From Clostridium sp. (lineage in GTDB: Bacteria > Bacillota > Clostridia > Lachnospirales > Lachnospiraceae), in NCBI GenBank assembly GCA_021770825.1, contig JAETQD010000014.1, positions 1-64,000 of the forward strand: a stretch of 64,000 nt of DNA, in the 5' to 3' direction. Position numbers and translations under genes: made by a program. Numbering within the stretch: the first letter of the stretch is position 1; each line of letters starts with the position of its first letter. Shown in pieces: positions 1 through 8,696 of the stretch. The notes beneath the pieces are model-generated. The model was given only the letters and a program-made list of their open reading frames with translations. It was not told where the DNA came from and ran no database searches.

Positions 1-395
1 ATCAGGATTTCTTCCGCACAGAGCGCCGCGAAACAGATAAGAAAAAAGCTTCTTGGAACCTTGTGTTCCAGAAGCATCATTCCGGCCACCTGAACCAGGG
101 AAGCCAGGCCGCAGGCTCCGATGATATGTACCACTTCCCGGATTCCGGCCACGCTCCACATGGTGGAGTACATCCGGAACAGGAAGAAAATAAACAAAGT
201 AATCACTAAATAATAGGGAAAGTATCCGGCAGCCGCCCGGCTGTATTCGGCAGGAATCCGGCTTATATTCATATCAAACCGGACAAACAGCCCTAAAAAG
301 GAAGCCATCCAAATAGCCACCGCATCCGCGGCCATCAGAATCAGCATCCGGATCCGTTTGTCCTTTGGAAGATATTTCTGAAGTAAATCGTACAT
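1..395 (-). CDS. CapD-type polysaccharide biosynthesis protein, N-terminal part (cut by window edge)
   Basis: This is the first roughly 131 codons of a membrane-anchored nucleotide-sugar dehydratase/epimerase; the catalytic Rossmann domain lies before base 1. The protein begins MYDLLQKYLPKDKR and continues through four predicted membrane helices. It is nearly superimposable on the N-terminus of the complete CapD homologue at 29961-31832 (MGIFIQKYLPKNKR), with nucleotide identity near 90% over most of its length. The start at 395 was chosen because it aligns with that paralogue and has AAAGGAAC about 7 bases upstream. By family knowledge the full protein would be a UDP-sugar 4,6-dehydratase in surface glycan synthesis. 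It probably heads another polysaccharide operon to the left. Confidence 0.85.
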   Translation of the reverse strand, partial: MYDLLQKYLPKDKRIRMLILMAADAVAIWMASFLGLFVRFDMNISRIPAEYSRAAAGYFPYYLVITLFIFFLFRMYSTMWSVAGIREVVHIIGACGLASLVQVAGMMLLEHKVPRSFFLICFAALCAEEIL

Positions 396-423
396 AGTTT
401 GTTCCTTTGGTTGTTTGCTAATT

Positions 424-444
424 ACTTCCCATAATCGTCCTTAT
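424..444 (-). promoter_or_regulatory. Conserved 21-bp leader element upstream of capD copy 1
   Basis: Read on the minus strand this contains AAGGACGATTATGGGAAG and is identical over 21 bases to 31863-31883, which lies at the same distance (29 versus 31 bases) upstream of the second capD copy. The sequences around it differ between the copies. It may be a leader or transcription-elongation element, or a short leader ORF (here ATG GGA AGT AAT TAG). Function is unknown. Confidence 0.5.
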
Positions 445-610
445 AAAAACCGTTTAATAAATGAATTCCCAAAAAAGTACTATTTTCCATAAAAATCCAA
501 AATATACAGGGAATAACCTAAGAATATAGGCGAAAGAAAAGAGTTTATATCCATAATAAGCAAAATGGAATGGTAAGGTTAAGGGATTAGAAAATCGTAA
601 AACGACTCCT

Positions 611-654
611 GGCAGAAAGAAAGACGGCTCCTCCGCATATCAGCGGAAGAGCCG
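611..654 (-). terminator. Rho-independent terminator of the RSH-like gene
   Basis: A 12-base stem (CGGCTCCTCCGC with GCGGAAGAGCCG, 625-636 and 643-654, one mismatch) with a 6-base loop is followed on the minus strand by the T-rich run TCTTTCTTTCT. It sits just beyond the stop at 666. Confidence 0.8.
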
Positions 655-665
655 GATTCTTGAGA

Positions 666-2111
666 TCAAGGTTGTTTCAATACGTAATTATTCTTGAACC
701 AACGTATGAGAAATTTGATCGCACGAGGTGTTTTTACATAGTCAAACCACTCAAAGCAGGCACGGACTATGTCTTTCCCGTCTTGTGTGGCAGTAACTAT
801 TTTGATGTGGTCATATTCGCTTAAGCTTGTATCTAAATCAACTTTCTCTCCGTTTACAATTCCATATTCAGCACACAAACCAATATTTTCATGTATCAGA
901 AAAGCAAAGTCCAGAACGGTAGCTCCCCTGGCAATGGTTTTTTCCGCATTGTCCTTGGTAAATACCTTGATTTTGGGAGAAAAGCTTTTCTCGGAATCTG
1001 TCCGGAATTTATCAGGAAGATAGCGGCTCTTTTGGGGATTCTTTCCGTAAAGATACAGTTCGTAACTGCTCTGGCAATATACACTCAGGCGATATTGATT
1101 TAAAAATTTGTCTTTCAGAATCAGTTTCATGCAGGACTTGTTCCCGCAAGGCTCTATGCTTGTAACAAAAAGGGATTCCCTAACAAGAACATCTTTGTAT
1201 AGTTTAATAAACTGGTCTGTCAGGCTTCCTGTATCCGGATCTTTCAAAATCAGGAGGATATCGAAAAGAGGAATTCGATACTTGGTGATGATCTGTTCAT
1301 AGTTATTTCCAGACGCTCTTAGAGACAGCTTTATGGAGTTATAGATATCGAGGATTTTGAATTTATGTACTTTACAGTCATACACCTGGGAAGCAAATAT
1401 TCCTTGATAGTAAAATTTCTTCGTAAACAGATCTTTAACACGCTCTGTACAGTTCTTATTGTCGCGCAGAAGGTAATTATACTGCCGTTGTATCCTTTGA
1501 TATTCATTGGGAAATTTCGCCTTAAAACATGCATCCTGCAGCATTTCCCCTAAATAAGTCATACCATTACGTTCTGCCAGGGGAAGATAAACGTCTTCCG
1601 CTTCCTTGATCTTTTGGGCATGCAGTTCATTGTAGGCATTTTGATCTTTGTTTCTGCTTCCGCCGCGTTTAAAGGTTTGTAGGTGGTGAATCCGGCTGGC
1701 AAGTTTTATATACAGGGGACCGAAATCTGCTGCTGTTTTATCGGGGAGCTGGTCATTATAAGAGATACGGTCAAAGCCCGGCTCCTCATTGGACTGATTC
1801 ATGGTAAGGTTTAAAACCATATCTGCCACAGCAGGTTCAAAACGTTCTTTTAACAACTTGATATCTGCACCATGTTCCACAACATCGTGGAGCAAAGCAG
1901 CGGCAATCAAATTGGAATCCAACTGCATATCCGTAATGATTCGGGCAACGGCCCAGGGATGAGTAATAAAGGGGGCATCCAGATATCTCTCATCTGTGTG
2001 GACCTGTTCTGCAAACCGATTGGCCGCTTCAATCAAACTTTGATCCAACATGCCACGGTTCTTTGCAACAGCCATGATTCTGTCAAAGTCATTATTATTT
2101 CCTTTTATCAT
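666..2111 (-). CDS. RelA/SpoT-like HD-TGS protein with degenerate catalytic motifs
   Basis: The 481-residue protein has the layout of a long RelA/SpoT homologue: N-terminal HD domain (about 25-150), a poorly conserved middle where (p)ppGpp synthetase would lie (about 200-340), and a C-terminal TGS domain (about 375-440). His51 and the HD pair His75-Asp76 are present. The following ED pair is Glu-His, and the fourth metal ligand expected in the KLADR motif is Ser139 (KLASR). I cannot find the synthetase GxxKxxxS and G(Y/F)QSxH motifs. Hydrolase and synthetase activity are therefore both doubtful; a regulatory or nucleotide-sensing role is possible. The ATG at 2111 has GGAG 9 bases upstream and overlaps the upstream XRE gene by 17 bases, so the two are coupled. 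It is shorter than canonical Rel (about 740 residues). Confidence 0.75.
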   Translation of the reverse strand: MIKGNNNDFDRIMAVAKNRGMLDQSLIEAANRFAEQVHTDERYLDAPFITHPWAVARIITDMQLDSNLIAAALLHDVVEHGADIKLLKERFEPAVADMVLNLTMNQSNEEPGFDRISYNDQLPDKTAADFGPLYIKLASRIHHLQTFKRGGSRNKDQNAYNELHAQKIKEAEDVYLPLAERNGMTYLGEMLQDACFKAKFPNEYQRIQRQYNYLLRDNKNCTERVKDLFTKKFYYQGIFASQVYDCKVHKFKILDIYNSIKLSLRASGNNYEQIITKYRIPLFDILLILKDPDTGSLTDQFIKLYKDVLVRESLFVTSIEPCGNKSCMKLILKDKFLNQYRLSVYCQSSYELYLYGKNPQKSRYLPDKFRTDSEKSFSPKIKVFTKDNAEKTIARGATVLDFAFLIHENIGLCAEYGIVNGEKVDLDTSLSEYDHIKIVTATQDGKDIVRACFEWFDYVKTPRAIKFLIRWFKNNYVLKQP

Positions 2112-3174
2112 TTCTATATTCTCCGTGATAAGGCTTTATCATTTCATACCATGCTCTGTCTCCGGAAATCTGGTGAAAACGCATTTGTTTGTTTCTGATT
2201 TCATGTTCGATCTGCCATTTAAGATATGGTGTTATAATGGCAGAAAGCTGCTCCTCATCAAATTCCATGGTTTTATACAGACAGTTAATGAAATAGAAAA
2301 TATGCTGGACCATCATTGGTGAAACATTCGGCTGCTTCATATAAAGATGATGGGCGATTTCTTCTGCGGAGATAGGAGACAGCAGATTTCTTGACAATGC
2401 AACCAGCTGAATGCATGGCTGGTACTCCTTTCGGGAAATGGAATTGATGGTTCCCAAGCCTCCGACATAGACGCGCTCATCTTTCAGAGTAGGACGGAGC
2501 AGCAGAATTTGTACGCTGTCCGTGCTCCCTTCCAGGCTCATGGCCAGGAAATCTTTTCGGGAAGGTGAAATATTCAGTTTTCCTTTATAGCTGTGCCCAG
2601 GTAATGCAATGCTCTCAAACTCACTTTGCTGCATATCAGAAGTCATTTTGTCTAATTCTTTTTTGATGAGAATTAAGGTATCCGGATTCTGTACGCCTAT
2701 GACTGCCCGTACATCCAGGTCAAACTCCGTATCCGACTCATTCCCGTAAACGTAAACTAAGCCATAATCCAGCAGGTTTTCTCCATTTTCGCTCCTGCCT
2801 ATGTCATTTCCGTTGTTAAAATAGTAAATAAAGTAGCTTCCCACATACTTGTCCAGTTCACGATTTCCCTGCCTGGGTGCTGACACCTGAAAATAAGAAG
2901 AAAGTTCTTCCGGTGATAAAATGTGATCTTTCAGAACTTCCAGAGGCAAATGATATTTTTTCAGGAGAAATAAAAGCAGATGGAGACTTGGATGGCTTGT
3001 TTTGTTCTTCATTTTTGAAATTGCAGATTGGCTGATTCCCAACTGACTCCCCAACTCTTCCTGTGTTCCCAGATATTCTGCTTTGCTTAAAATGTTTACT
3101 ATATTAGTACTTACATTGTCATATTCCTTTTCGATTATGGCGCAGATTTCCTGCTTTTTTACATTTTTTCCCAT
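2095..3174 (-). CDS. XRE-family HTH regulator with long C-terminal domain
   Basis: The 359-residue protein has an N-terminal helix-turn-helix (about residues 35-65, LGTQEELGSQLGISQSAIS) typical of Cro/CI-like regulators. A 280-residue domain follows that I do not recognise. The start at 3174 is preferred over 3186 because GGGGGA lies 5 bases ahead of it, while the upstream ATG overlaps that site. The 3' end overlaps the RSH-like gene, and the pair probably acts as one unit, with the HTH protein as regulator or sensor. It is divergent from the three-gene operon starting at 3504, so it may control that operon too; this is inference from position. Confidence 0.75.
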   Translation of the reverse strand: MGKNVKKQEICAIIEKEYDNVSTNIVNILSKAEYLGTQEELGSQLGISQSAISKMKNKTSHPSLHLLLFLLKKYHLPLEVLKDHILSPEELSSYFQVSAPRQGNRELDKYVGSYFIYYFNNGNDIGRSENGENLLDYGLVYVYGNESDTEFDLDVRAVIGVQNPDTLILIKKELDKMTSDMQQSEFESIALPGHSYKGKLNISPSRKDFLAMSLEGSTDSVQILLLRPTLKDERVYVGGLGTINSISRKEYQPCIQLVALSRNLLSPISAEEIAHHLYMKQPNVSPMMVQHIFYFINCLYKTMEFDEEQLSAIITPYLKWQIEHEIRNKQMRFHQISGDRAWYEMIKPYHGEYRNDKRK

Positions 3175-3410
3175 ACGTTCCCCCATAAGACATTTTCTTT
3201 ATTATACCGCAAATATTGTCAAATGGAATATATTTAGGCCTTTTTTGCATATAATAATTCCTCTTTACGACATTTTATTCCTTTATTTTTAGGGGGGGGT
3301 GCAGCCGTACACCGGCTCATGCGGATATATAAAAACAGCAACCCAAAAGAAGCCCCAATTTAAGGGATGGAAAAGAATAAAATGAGTATGGAAGCAGGAA
3401 TATTCCTATG
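3175..3410. other. Divergent intergenic region
   Basis: The 329-bp gap between the divergent XRE gene and the 3504 operon is AT-rich, with a G8 run at about 3292-3299. A TATAAT hexamer is readable on the minus strand near 3200 but has no well-spaced -35. I see no RNA gene or ORF here. Confidence 0.4.
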
Positions 3411-3439
3411 TTGAATTTTCATTGGATTATTCGTAAAAA
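3411..3439 (+). promoter_or_regulatory. Possible promoter of the three-gene operon
   Basis: TTGAAT, 17 bases, then TAAAAA, about 65 bases upstream of the start at 3504. Both hexamers deviate from consensus, so this is tentative. Confidence 0.3.
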
Positions 3440-3503
3440 AAGCGGCACACTTAGACTATAAAAAGGGAAGTACCACTGAGAAATGAAAGAGGGAGGGATA
3501 CGA

Positions 3504-5576
3504 ATGAAGTGGGACGAAAAATTAAAACATGTACCAGTTGTAGGGGATCTGGTGAGAATTTTATGTTTTCTGTATTCTGGGATTCATGCCGTGGCGTTGG
3601 CAGCAGAGCAGATTGGGAAGGCCATGGAGGCTTATATTCCATCAATGCTCATGACGTATTTCCGGCATATTGCCCATGCCCTCAGAAAGCATGAACGTGA
3701 TACGGCTGCGCGAAGAGAGAAAAAGCAGATGAGGAAAATCTTCAACCGGGAGCTTCAAAAGGTTCTGGCGCTGCATATGCCTTTTTTCAAAGGTCATATT
3801 TTCAGCGTTTCAATTACCATTTTGATGATTGGTCTTCAGATGATCTCTGCCAATACGACGTATTCCGGTTCTGAATATTATATGAAAGATCTGAAGGCAT
3901 GGATACCGATTGTATTTACTCTGGTGCTCCAGTCTGTAATTATCCTGTTATCTGTCATGACCTTCAGCAACGGAAAGGATGAAAGACATCGTGTGGCAGC
4001 GTTGTTCATGGCTGTGATACTTTCCATATCTGTTTCTTATGTGGGTATCATCAACGGCATTATCAATCCTCTTCAGGCCAGCTCCGAAGAAAAGAATACA
4101 TATATTGCCGAGTTTAATGCGGAAAAGGCATCCGCATCCGGCGATGCAGAACGGATGGTGGCTCCGGAGAAAGCCGTTTCAGCTCTTTTGGGAGACATAA
4201 CGAGAGTTTTCAATATGAGCACCAGTATTGGCAAGGAAGCGGAAACCTTAAATGATCTGGCAGATGAGACCAACCGCAAAACGGAAACCGAGACAGTCAG
4301 GGATGGAATAAGCATAACGACCCACACAACCAAAACAGACGAAGCTGTATATTCCAGCGAGGATAGAGAACGCATGAAGCGCAATGCCTCACAGCTCGCA
4401 GGGAATTTGGAGCAGATTGGAAAGATGATTGGCAAATTTGATGATCTTCTTTCCTTATGGAATGCATCCCTGAAACAGGGAACCATGACGGAGCAGCTTC
4501 TCATGATGGATTCTGACTTCCAGTCCTTACTCCGCCTGGGCGCAGAGAATTATTCCCTGGTCCATGATGAGGAAATGGAGCTTACGTTCGCCTCCATCTC
4601 CGAGGCCTTCGACAAGGCAATAACTTATGGAACGCTGGATTCCATGACACCCTTTGGCGATTCTGAAGATCTGGAGGACAAGTCTGAAACAACAGTTTCG
4701 GGCCAGTTGGGCACTGGCAAGCCGATAAGGCGGATATTGAAAGCCATCCTGAACAGCATTTTTACATTTGACAGCAGTACCACAAGAGAATATGCGGAAG
4801 CTATCCGTTCCATCCAGGAAAAGGCCACAAAATCCTATGGGGAAATCACACCTTTTCTAAGTGAAGATGAAAAGATACGGCTGAAGGATGCGTATGACGC
4901 ACTTATGGTAACCAAAGACGCGAACTATGTAGCCTTTTCCTATTTTTCGCCCCAGAGCAGATATTTTACCAGCGCGGTCACTGCCATGATTATTGCAATT
5001 TTAATCGATGGCGGAACGCTTGGGCTGTCGCTCATAAAGAATCGTCAGGAAGCGTCGCCGTTATATGCAAGGGCCAGTGAAGACTTTTTTGAGGAAGAGG
5101 ATGATCTGATGACGAGCATTTTTCTTTCCATTCCCAGAACATCGGCGAGTCACGCGGGCAGTTCAGGCAGTGACTTTGCACAATATTGTTCTGTATATAT
5201 GGATGAAATTATCTCTGTGATTGATAAGTATTTAAAGAATTTCCGGGTCTCAAGCTGTACGGTCCGCAGCGGCTTCGGTGCAGTGGCTTCAGAAGATGAT
5301 TTGAACCTGGCCTGCTTCATCCCGATCACATCCATTCTGATGAAGCTCAACTATGTGGTTTGCCTGTCTGAATGGGAATACCGTCAGTTGGAGAAGGAGT
5401 GGGATGGATTCCACACAGAGGATTTTACATCTCTCAGTGAACGCTCCAGGGGAAGAAATGTGTACCTGCTCCGCTCCAGAGCTGAGATTTACATGAGACA
5501 GAATATTGCCCAGAGTAATCTCTTCCATACAATGCTGGAGGGATACCGAGGGATGCCGAAGAATAACGAGGAATAG
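3504..5576 (+). CDS. Large membrane protein of unknown function, first gene of a three-gene operon
   Basis: The 690-residue protein matches no family I recognise. About 100 residues of basic N-terminus precede three hydrophobic segments (about 90-115, 130-155 and 165-190). A long polar, helix-rich segment rich in Glu and Lys (about 195-490) follows, then a fourth membrane segment (AVTAMIIAILIDGGTLGLSL, about 500-520) and a soluble C-terminal domain of about 170 residues. The layout suggests a large extracytoplasmic or coiled domain held between membrane anchors. The ATG at 3504 was chosen over 3483 because the Shine-Dalgarno GGGAGGGAT lies between them. Downstream genes start 12 and 17 bases after the preceding stop, so three proteins are made together. 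Confidence 0.75.
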   Translation: MKWDEKLKHVPVVGDLVRILCFLYSGIHAVALAAEQIGKAMEAYIPSMLMTYFRHIAHALRKHERDTAARREKKQMRKIFNRELQKVLALHMPFFKGHIFSVSITILMIGLQMISANTTYSGSEYYMKDLKAWIPIVFTLVLQSVIILLSVMTFSNGKDERHRVAALFMAVILSISVSYVGIINGIINPLQASSEEKNTYIAEFNAEKASASGDAERMVAPEKAVSALLGDITRVFNMSTSIGKEAETLNDLADETNRKTETETVRDGISITTHTTKTDEAVYSSEDRERMKRNASQLAGNLEQIGKMIGKFDDLLSLWNASLKQGTMTEQLLMMDSDFQSLLRLGAENYSLVHDEEMELTFASISEAFDKAITYGTLDSMTPFGDSEDLEDKSETTVSGQLGTGKPIRRILKAILNSIFTFDSSTTREYAEAIRSIQEKATKSYGEITPFLSEDEKIRLKDAYDALMVTKDANYVAFSYFSPQSRYFTSAVTAMIIAILIDGGTLGLSLIKNRQEASPLYARASEDFFEEEDDLMTSIFLSIPRTSASHAGSSGSDFAQYCSVYMDEIISVIDKYLKNFRVSSCTVRSGFGAVASEDDLNLACFIPITSILMKLNYVVCLSEWEYRQLEKEWDGFHTEDFTSLSERSRGRNVYLLRSRAEIYMRQNIAQSNLFHTMLEGYRGMPKNNEE

Positions 5577-5588
5577 CGGAGGTGTAAC

Positions 5589-6245
5589 ATGAGTGACTTT
5601 TGTTTCTTTTTTATTTTGGTTCAGTTCATTGCCGGTATTTTGCTGGCCCAGGGTTCGATCAATAGGAACCGCGGCAATATTATCAATCTGCCGACATGGC
5701 GGAAAGCTGTCATAAATATATTAGATGGCTTAATTATCACATTTGTGCTATATTATATTCTGATACCAAAGCAGGATCAGCCGCTTCTTTTCTGGCTTGC
5801 GGCGATCCCCTTTGGCCTCTTTATCCTGGCAATTCTAACAGGAGCTGCATATAATTTTCTGCGGAGAAGACGAATTAAAGAGAAGTACCAATTTACTATG
5901 GATATGGATGTTGTGGTTCCGGCTCCCTCCAAAAACTGGTATACCTCAGATCTGGAATTTATTAAATGTGCGGTTGTGACCTTTTTTAAGATCATGCTCA
6001 CCTTCTGGACGCTTTTGTACTTTTCCGTATTTTTCCACTTGGTGGAGCTTGATTTCTGGAGGCCGTCTATGAATACAGATCTCATCTATCTGAAACGTTA
6101 TATGACGGTTGTATCGGTCTTTGCCCTGTGCTGTGTTCTGGACAATCTGCTTTCCATCATCATTAACCGCGATGGGGGAAAGAACCGTTCACCAGAGATG
6201 GAAAAAATCCACCATAAGCTTGATATGACACGCACCCCATTTTAA
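5589..6245 (+). CDS. Multi-pass membrane protein of unknown function
   Basis: The 218-residue protein has about four to five predicted membrane helices: 1-20, 42-62, 70-95, 130-155 and 175-195. A basic loop, RRRRIKEKY, follows the third helix. No family is recognised. A strong GGAGGTG site lies 7 bases before the ATG, and the gene starts 12 bases after the large membrane protein, which suggests the two form a membrane complex. Confidence 0.7.
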   Translation: MSDFCFFFILVQFIAGILLAQGSINRNRGNIINLPTWRKAVINILDGLIITFVLYYILIPKQDQPLLFWLAAIPFGLFILAILTGAAYNFLRRRRIKEKYQFTMDMDVVVPAPSKNWYTSDLEFIKCAVVTFFKIMLTFWTLLYFSVFFHLVELDFWRPSMNTDLIYLKRYMTVVSVFALCCVLDNLLSIIINRDGGKNRSPEMEKIHHKLDMTRTPF

Positions 6246-6262
6246 GATCAGGAGGAATCAGC

Positions 6263-6862
6263 ATGAATACAGCATATATTTTAGAAGAAAATAAGAAAAT
6301 CCTGGACGGAATAGCCATGTACCATGAGATTTCCTCTGTTAATTTTATTCTTGAAATCCGAAGAATGATGAAGGAACCGCCTGAATTTTGCCGTTACCAG
6401 AGTAATCTGAATCGTGAGCAGCTTTACAAAGATATTTTCCAGATTCAGTCACTCCTTGAAAATTATTACAGTATGGCGAAAAGTGTCAACAGTGTTTTAA
6501 TCTCACAGGATGACCAGATACGGAAAAAATTCTGGAACATAGCTTCCGTGCTGGCAGGAAATAACAGCCTGGCTGAATCCCTAAAGCATTCTAAATTTCC
6601 GGAGCTGTCCAATTATCAGAAGCAGCAGCGAAAAGGCACCAGGCAGATTTTTAAGCAGATATTGTTAGGAAAATCGGAAGAGGATGCGGAAGAACCAGGA
6701 TGGAAAGGAAATGTATCAGAAATGTTTGAGGATATCAAGCTGATCAGTGAACAGGAATATTACCTGTATGGGCTTCGTCTTCTGAGAAATACATTGCTTG
6801 AGATTAACTGCAGCCGAATTCCAGGAGAGACTCAAGAAGTTACAGATTTGACAGTACAGTAG
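6263..6862 (+). CDS. Soluble alpha-helical protein of unknown function
   Basis: The 199-residue cytoplasmic protein is predicted mostly helical, with no signal peptide, membrane segment or recognised motif. It is the third gene of the operon, with AGGAGGA 6 bases before its start. Its last 23 codons have a diverged second copy at 8697-8766 that carries an in-frame stop, so a paralogue of this gene, and perhaps of the operon, once lay downstream. Confidence 0.7.
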   Translation: MNTAYILEENKKILDGIAMYHEISSVNFILEIRRMMKEPPEFCRYQSNLNREQLYKDIFQIQSLLENYYSMAKSVNSVLISQDDQIRKKFWNIASVLAGNNSLAESLKHSKFPELSNYQKQQRKGTRQIFKQILLGKSEEDAEEPGWKGNVSEMFEDIKLISEQEYYLYGLRLLRNTLLEINCSRIPGETQEVTDLTVQ

Positions 6863-6889
6863 AATGTTTATCCGACTTTTGTCCGGGTT

Positions 6890-6936
6890 AAAAAGCCGAT
6901 GTCTCTTGCAGCAGTAAAGCAGCAAAAGCCATCGGC
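6890..6936 (-). terminator. Terminator of the AlbA_2 gene
   Basis: GCCGATG (6895-6901) pairs with CATCGGC (6930-6936). On the minus strand the stem is followed by TTTTTAA. It separates the convergent genes ending at 6862 and 6957. Confidence 0.6.
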
Positions 6937-6956
6937 CTTAACAAATAAGCTAGTAA

Positions 6957-8381
6957 CTATTTTATTATCCATGAACCTTTCCGGGATGTTCCGATTCTTT
7001 CAAGGCGTCCTTTCTCCTGGAGTTTTCGGATGTGGTACTTAACCGTATTCAAATTAACGCCCAACTTCCGCGCGATCTGGCTTTGTGATAAACTTGGTTC
7101 TTTCGTAATCAATGCCACAACGGCCTGCTCAATAGATTGGGTGGTTTGGGTGGCGGACTGGGTGGTTTGGGTGGCGGACTGGGTGACGTCTGCTTCATAA
7201 GAGAACTGATCATCCAACGGGACGATGATCCGGAACACGTCGCCTTCCACAAATTTCGGGTCTTTTCCAGAATAATATTTGCAATATTTAAAAAGATTCC
7301 GCACACCCGATCCCAGCTGATCCGCATAACCAATATTCCGGAAAAACGATGCGATGATGGGATTTTTGGGATGCGGTTCTAAATTATCTGGAGTGATAAT
7401 TGTGTCCTGCGATGCTCTGTTGGCATTTTCCACATACATTTGCTCTTTTTCAATCACAAATTTAGCCTGGTAGGAGCTGGTATATTCACGGTGAATCAAG
7501 GTATTGGCAATCATTTCACGCGTAATAATATTTCTAAGTCCCCGCCGCTGGTCCCCCTCCAGGAAAAATTTGTCAAGAAGATGCTTCCTTCCAAATTCCA
7601 TAAGCCTTTCATAGCTTTCGACCAGATTCGTGTGAATGATCTCCCGGTCATCGTAGCGGTCAGTATTGATACGGCGCAGCAATGCATCTGTCACATAAGC
7701 CGGAACCACATCCATAATGACATCGTCCTTCCCTAACAGCATCACCGCCGCGAGATTATACCCCTGGGCGCCAGTGATACGGTCTGTGCCATACAGCCGG
7801 GCGCTTTTCAGCAATTCCTCGTCTGACATTTGGTTCCATGGATGCCCCTGCCCACCGCTGTTATTGGCAGCCATCATGCGAAACCTTGGAAGAAGATCAA
7901 GACGAAGATCTTCCAGTTTGACATACGGATATATTTTTTTCTCTGTGAAAATATCCTGTTTTCGGATATACATCTGAGCAATCTGAGCAGTCGCCGTGAC
8001 TTTAACATCCGCATCATCGACCCGGTCATAAATCACTTTTTTATAGCTGTGTACTTCTGCACTCGGAGATACGTGAACATGGATAATTGTCTTCCCCTCA
8101 TATTTCAAAATTTCCGGAGATAAATAGATTGTAGGAGAAAACAACGCCGGATTACTGATGCAGCTGATAAAATTTTTAATCATATCGGAAGCTGCTTTTT
8201 CTGGTATTCCCAGGACAGTACCATCGTCCAGCACTCCCATAAAGATGTCTCCACCGAAACGATTCAGGAATGCACAGACAGTCTCATAAACATCGTTTTC
8301 AATACCGTTGCCACAGCGCTTGAATTCAACAGCGATCGTTTCTCCAACTTCAAGAATATGCTTTATGGCCGAAAAATCCAT
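6957..8381 (-). CDS. AlbA_2 (Schlafen-type) / HATPase_c_4 transcriptional regulator-like protein
   Basis: The 474-residue protein opens with an AlbA_2/Schlafen-like domain (about 8-130; ETIAVEFKR, then GGDIFMGVLDDGTVLGI). A middle HATPase_c_4-type region includes MIANTLIHREYTS (about 285-300) and GYADQLGSGVRNLF (about 350). A C-terminal winged HTH (about 415-470, LSQSQIARKLGVNLNTVKYHI) completes it. The linker before the HTH holds a perfect 7-residue tandem repeat. Such proteins are annotated as putative transcriptional regulators or ATP-dependent helicases and are frequent in accessory islands. CTGGCTCCTTTCATT upstream, read in reverse, gives AAAGGAG about 8 bases before the start. It is a paralogue in architecture, not close in sequence, of the gene at 8934. 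Confidence 0.85.
   Translation of the reverse strand: MDFSAIKHILEVGETIAVEFKRCGNGIENDVYETVCAFLNRFGGDIFMGVLDDGTVLGIPEKAASDMIKNFISCISNPALFSPTIYLSPEILKYEGKTIIHVHVSPSAEVHSYKKVIYDRVDDADVKVTATAQIAQMYIRKQDIFTEKKIYPYVKLEDLRLDLLPRFRMMAANNSGGQGHPWNQMSDEELLKSARLYGTDRITGAQGYNLAAVMLLGKDDVIMDVVPAYVTDALLRRINTDRYDDREIIHTNLVESYERLMEFGRKHLLDKFFLEGDQRRGLRNIITREMIANTLIHREYTSSYQAKFVIEKEQMYVENANRASQDTIITPDNLEPHPKNPIIASFFRNIGYADQLGSGVRNLFKYCKYYSGKDPKFVEGDVFRIIVPLDDQFSYEADVTQSATQTTQSATQTTQSIEQAVVALITKEPSLSQSQIARKLGVNLNTVKYHIRKLQEKGRLERIGTSRKGSWIIK
7141..7182 (-). repeat. Two perfect 21-bp tandem repeats inside the AlbA_2 gene
   Basis: The units 7141-7161 and 7162-7182 are identical and encode two seven-residue repeats of TQSATQT type, with a partial further unit. 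They form a Thr/Gln/Ser linker between the ATPase-like region and the HTH. Being in whole codons, copy-number change would alter linker length without a frameshift. Confidence 0.85.
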
Positions 8382-8610
8382 TGATCCTGGCTCCTTTCAT
8401 TCTCTTATCAGTATATCCATTAGCGCTTCCATACACACAAATCAAACGAAGCCAGATTATCTTTCTTCAGAAATCATTTTCACAGGAACATCTGCCGCTT
8501 CAATGTTTTTGTAAAAGTGTATAATTAGTCACAAATTCCCACCTTTTCTTAAATATAATATAAGCGGGCTGTTATTATTATAATTGAATTTAAAATAGAA
8601 AACAACTATA

Positions 8611-8638
8611 TTGTGCTGCCTGTTAAATATGGTATAAT
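8611..8638 (+). promoter_or_regulatory. Possible promoter overlapping a palindrome
   Basis: TTGTGC, 16 bases, TATAAT (8633-8638). The -10 lies inside the perfect inverted repeat 8631-8655. It could have driven the gene whose remnant is at 8697, or the gene at 8934. Confidence 0.4.
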
Positions 8639-8655
8639 ATCGACGATATTATACC
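8631..8655. repeat. Perfect 12-bp inverted repeat with 1-base centre
   Basis: GGTATAATATCG and CGATATTATACC flank a single A. The repeat holds a TATAAT on each strand, so it could be an operator over a promoter or a hairpin. The rest of 8382-8696 is AT-rich and carries no gene. Confidence 0.7.
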
Positions 8656-8696
8656 TGCGCCGATTCGCGTCCGACCGAAGGGCGGACAAATTCCAA

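Noticed and set aside
3483..3503. Earlier ATG for the large membrane protein
   Set aside because: The Shine-Dalgarno lies between this ATG and 3504, so the extension would be untranslated.
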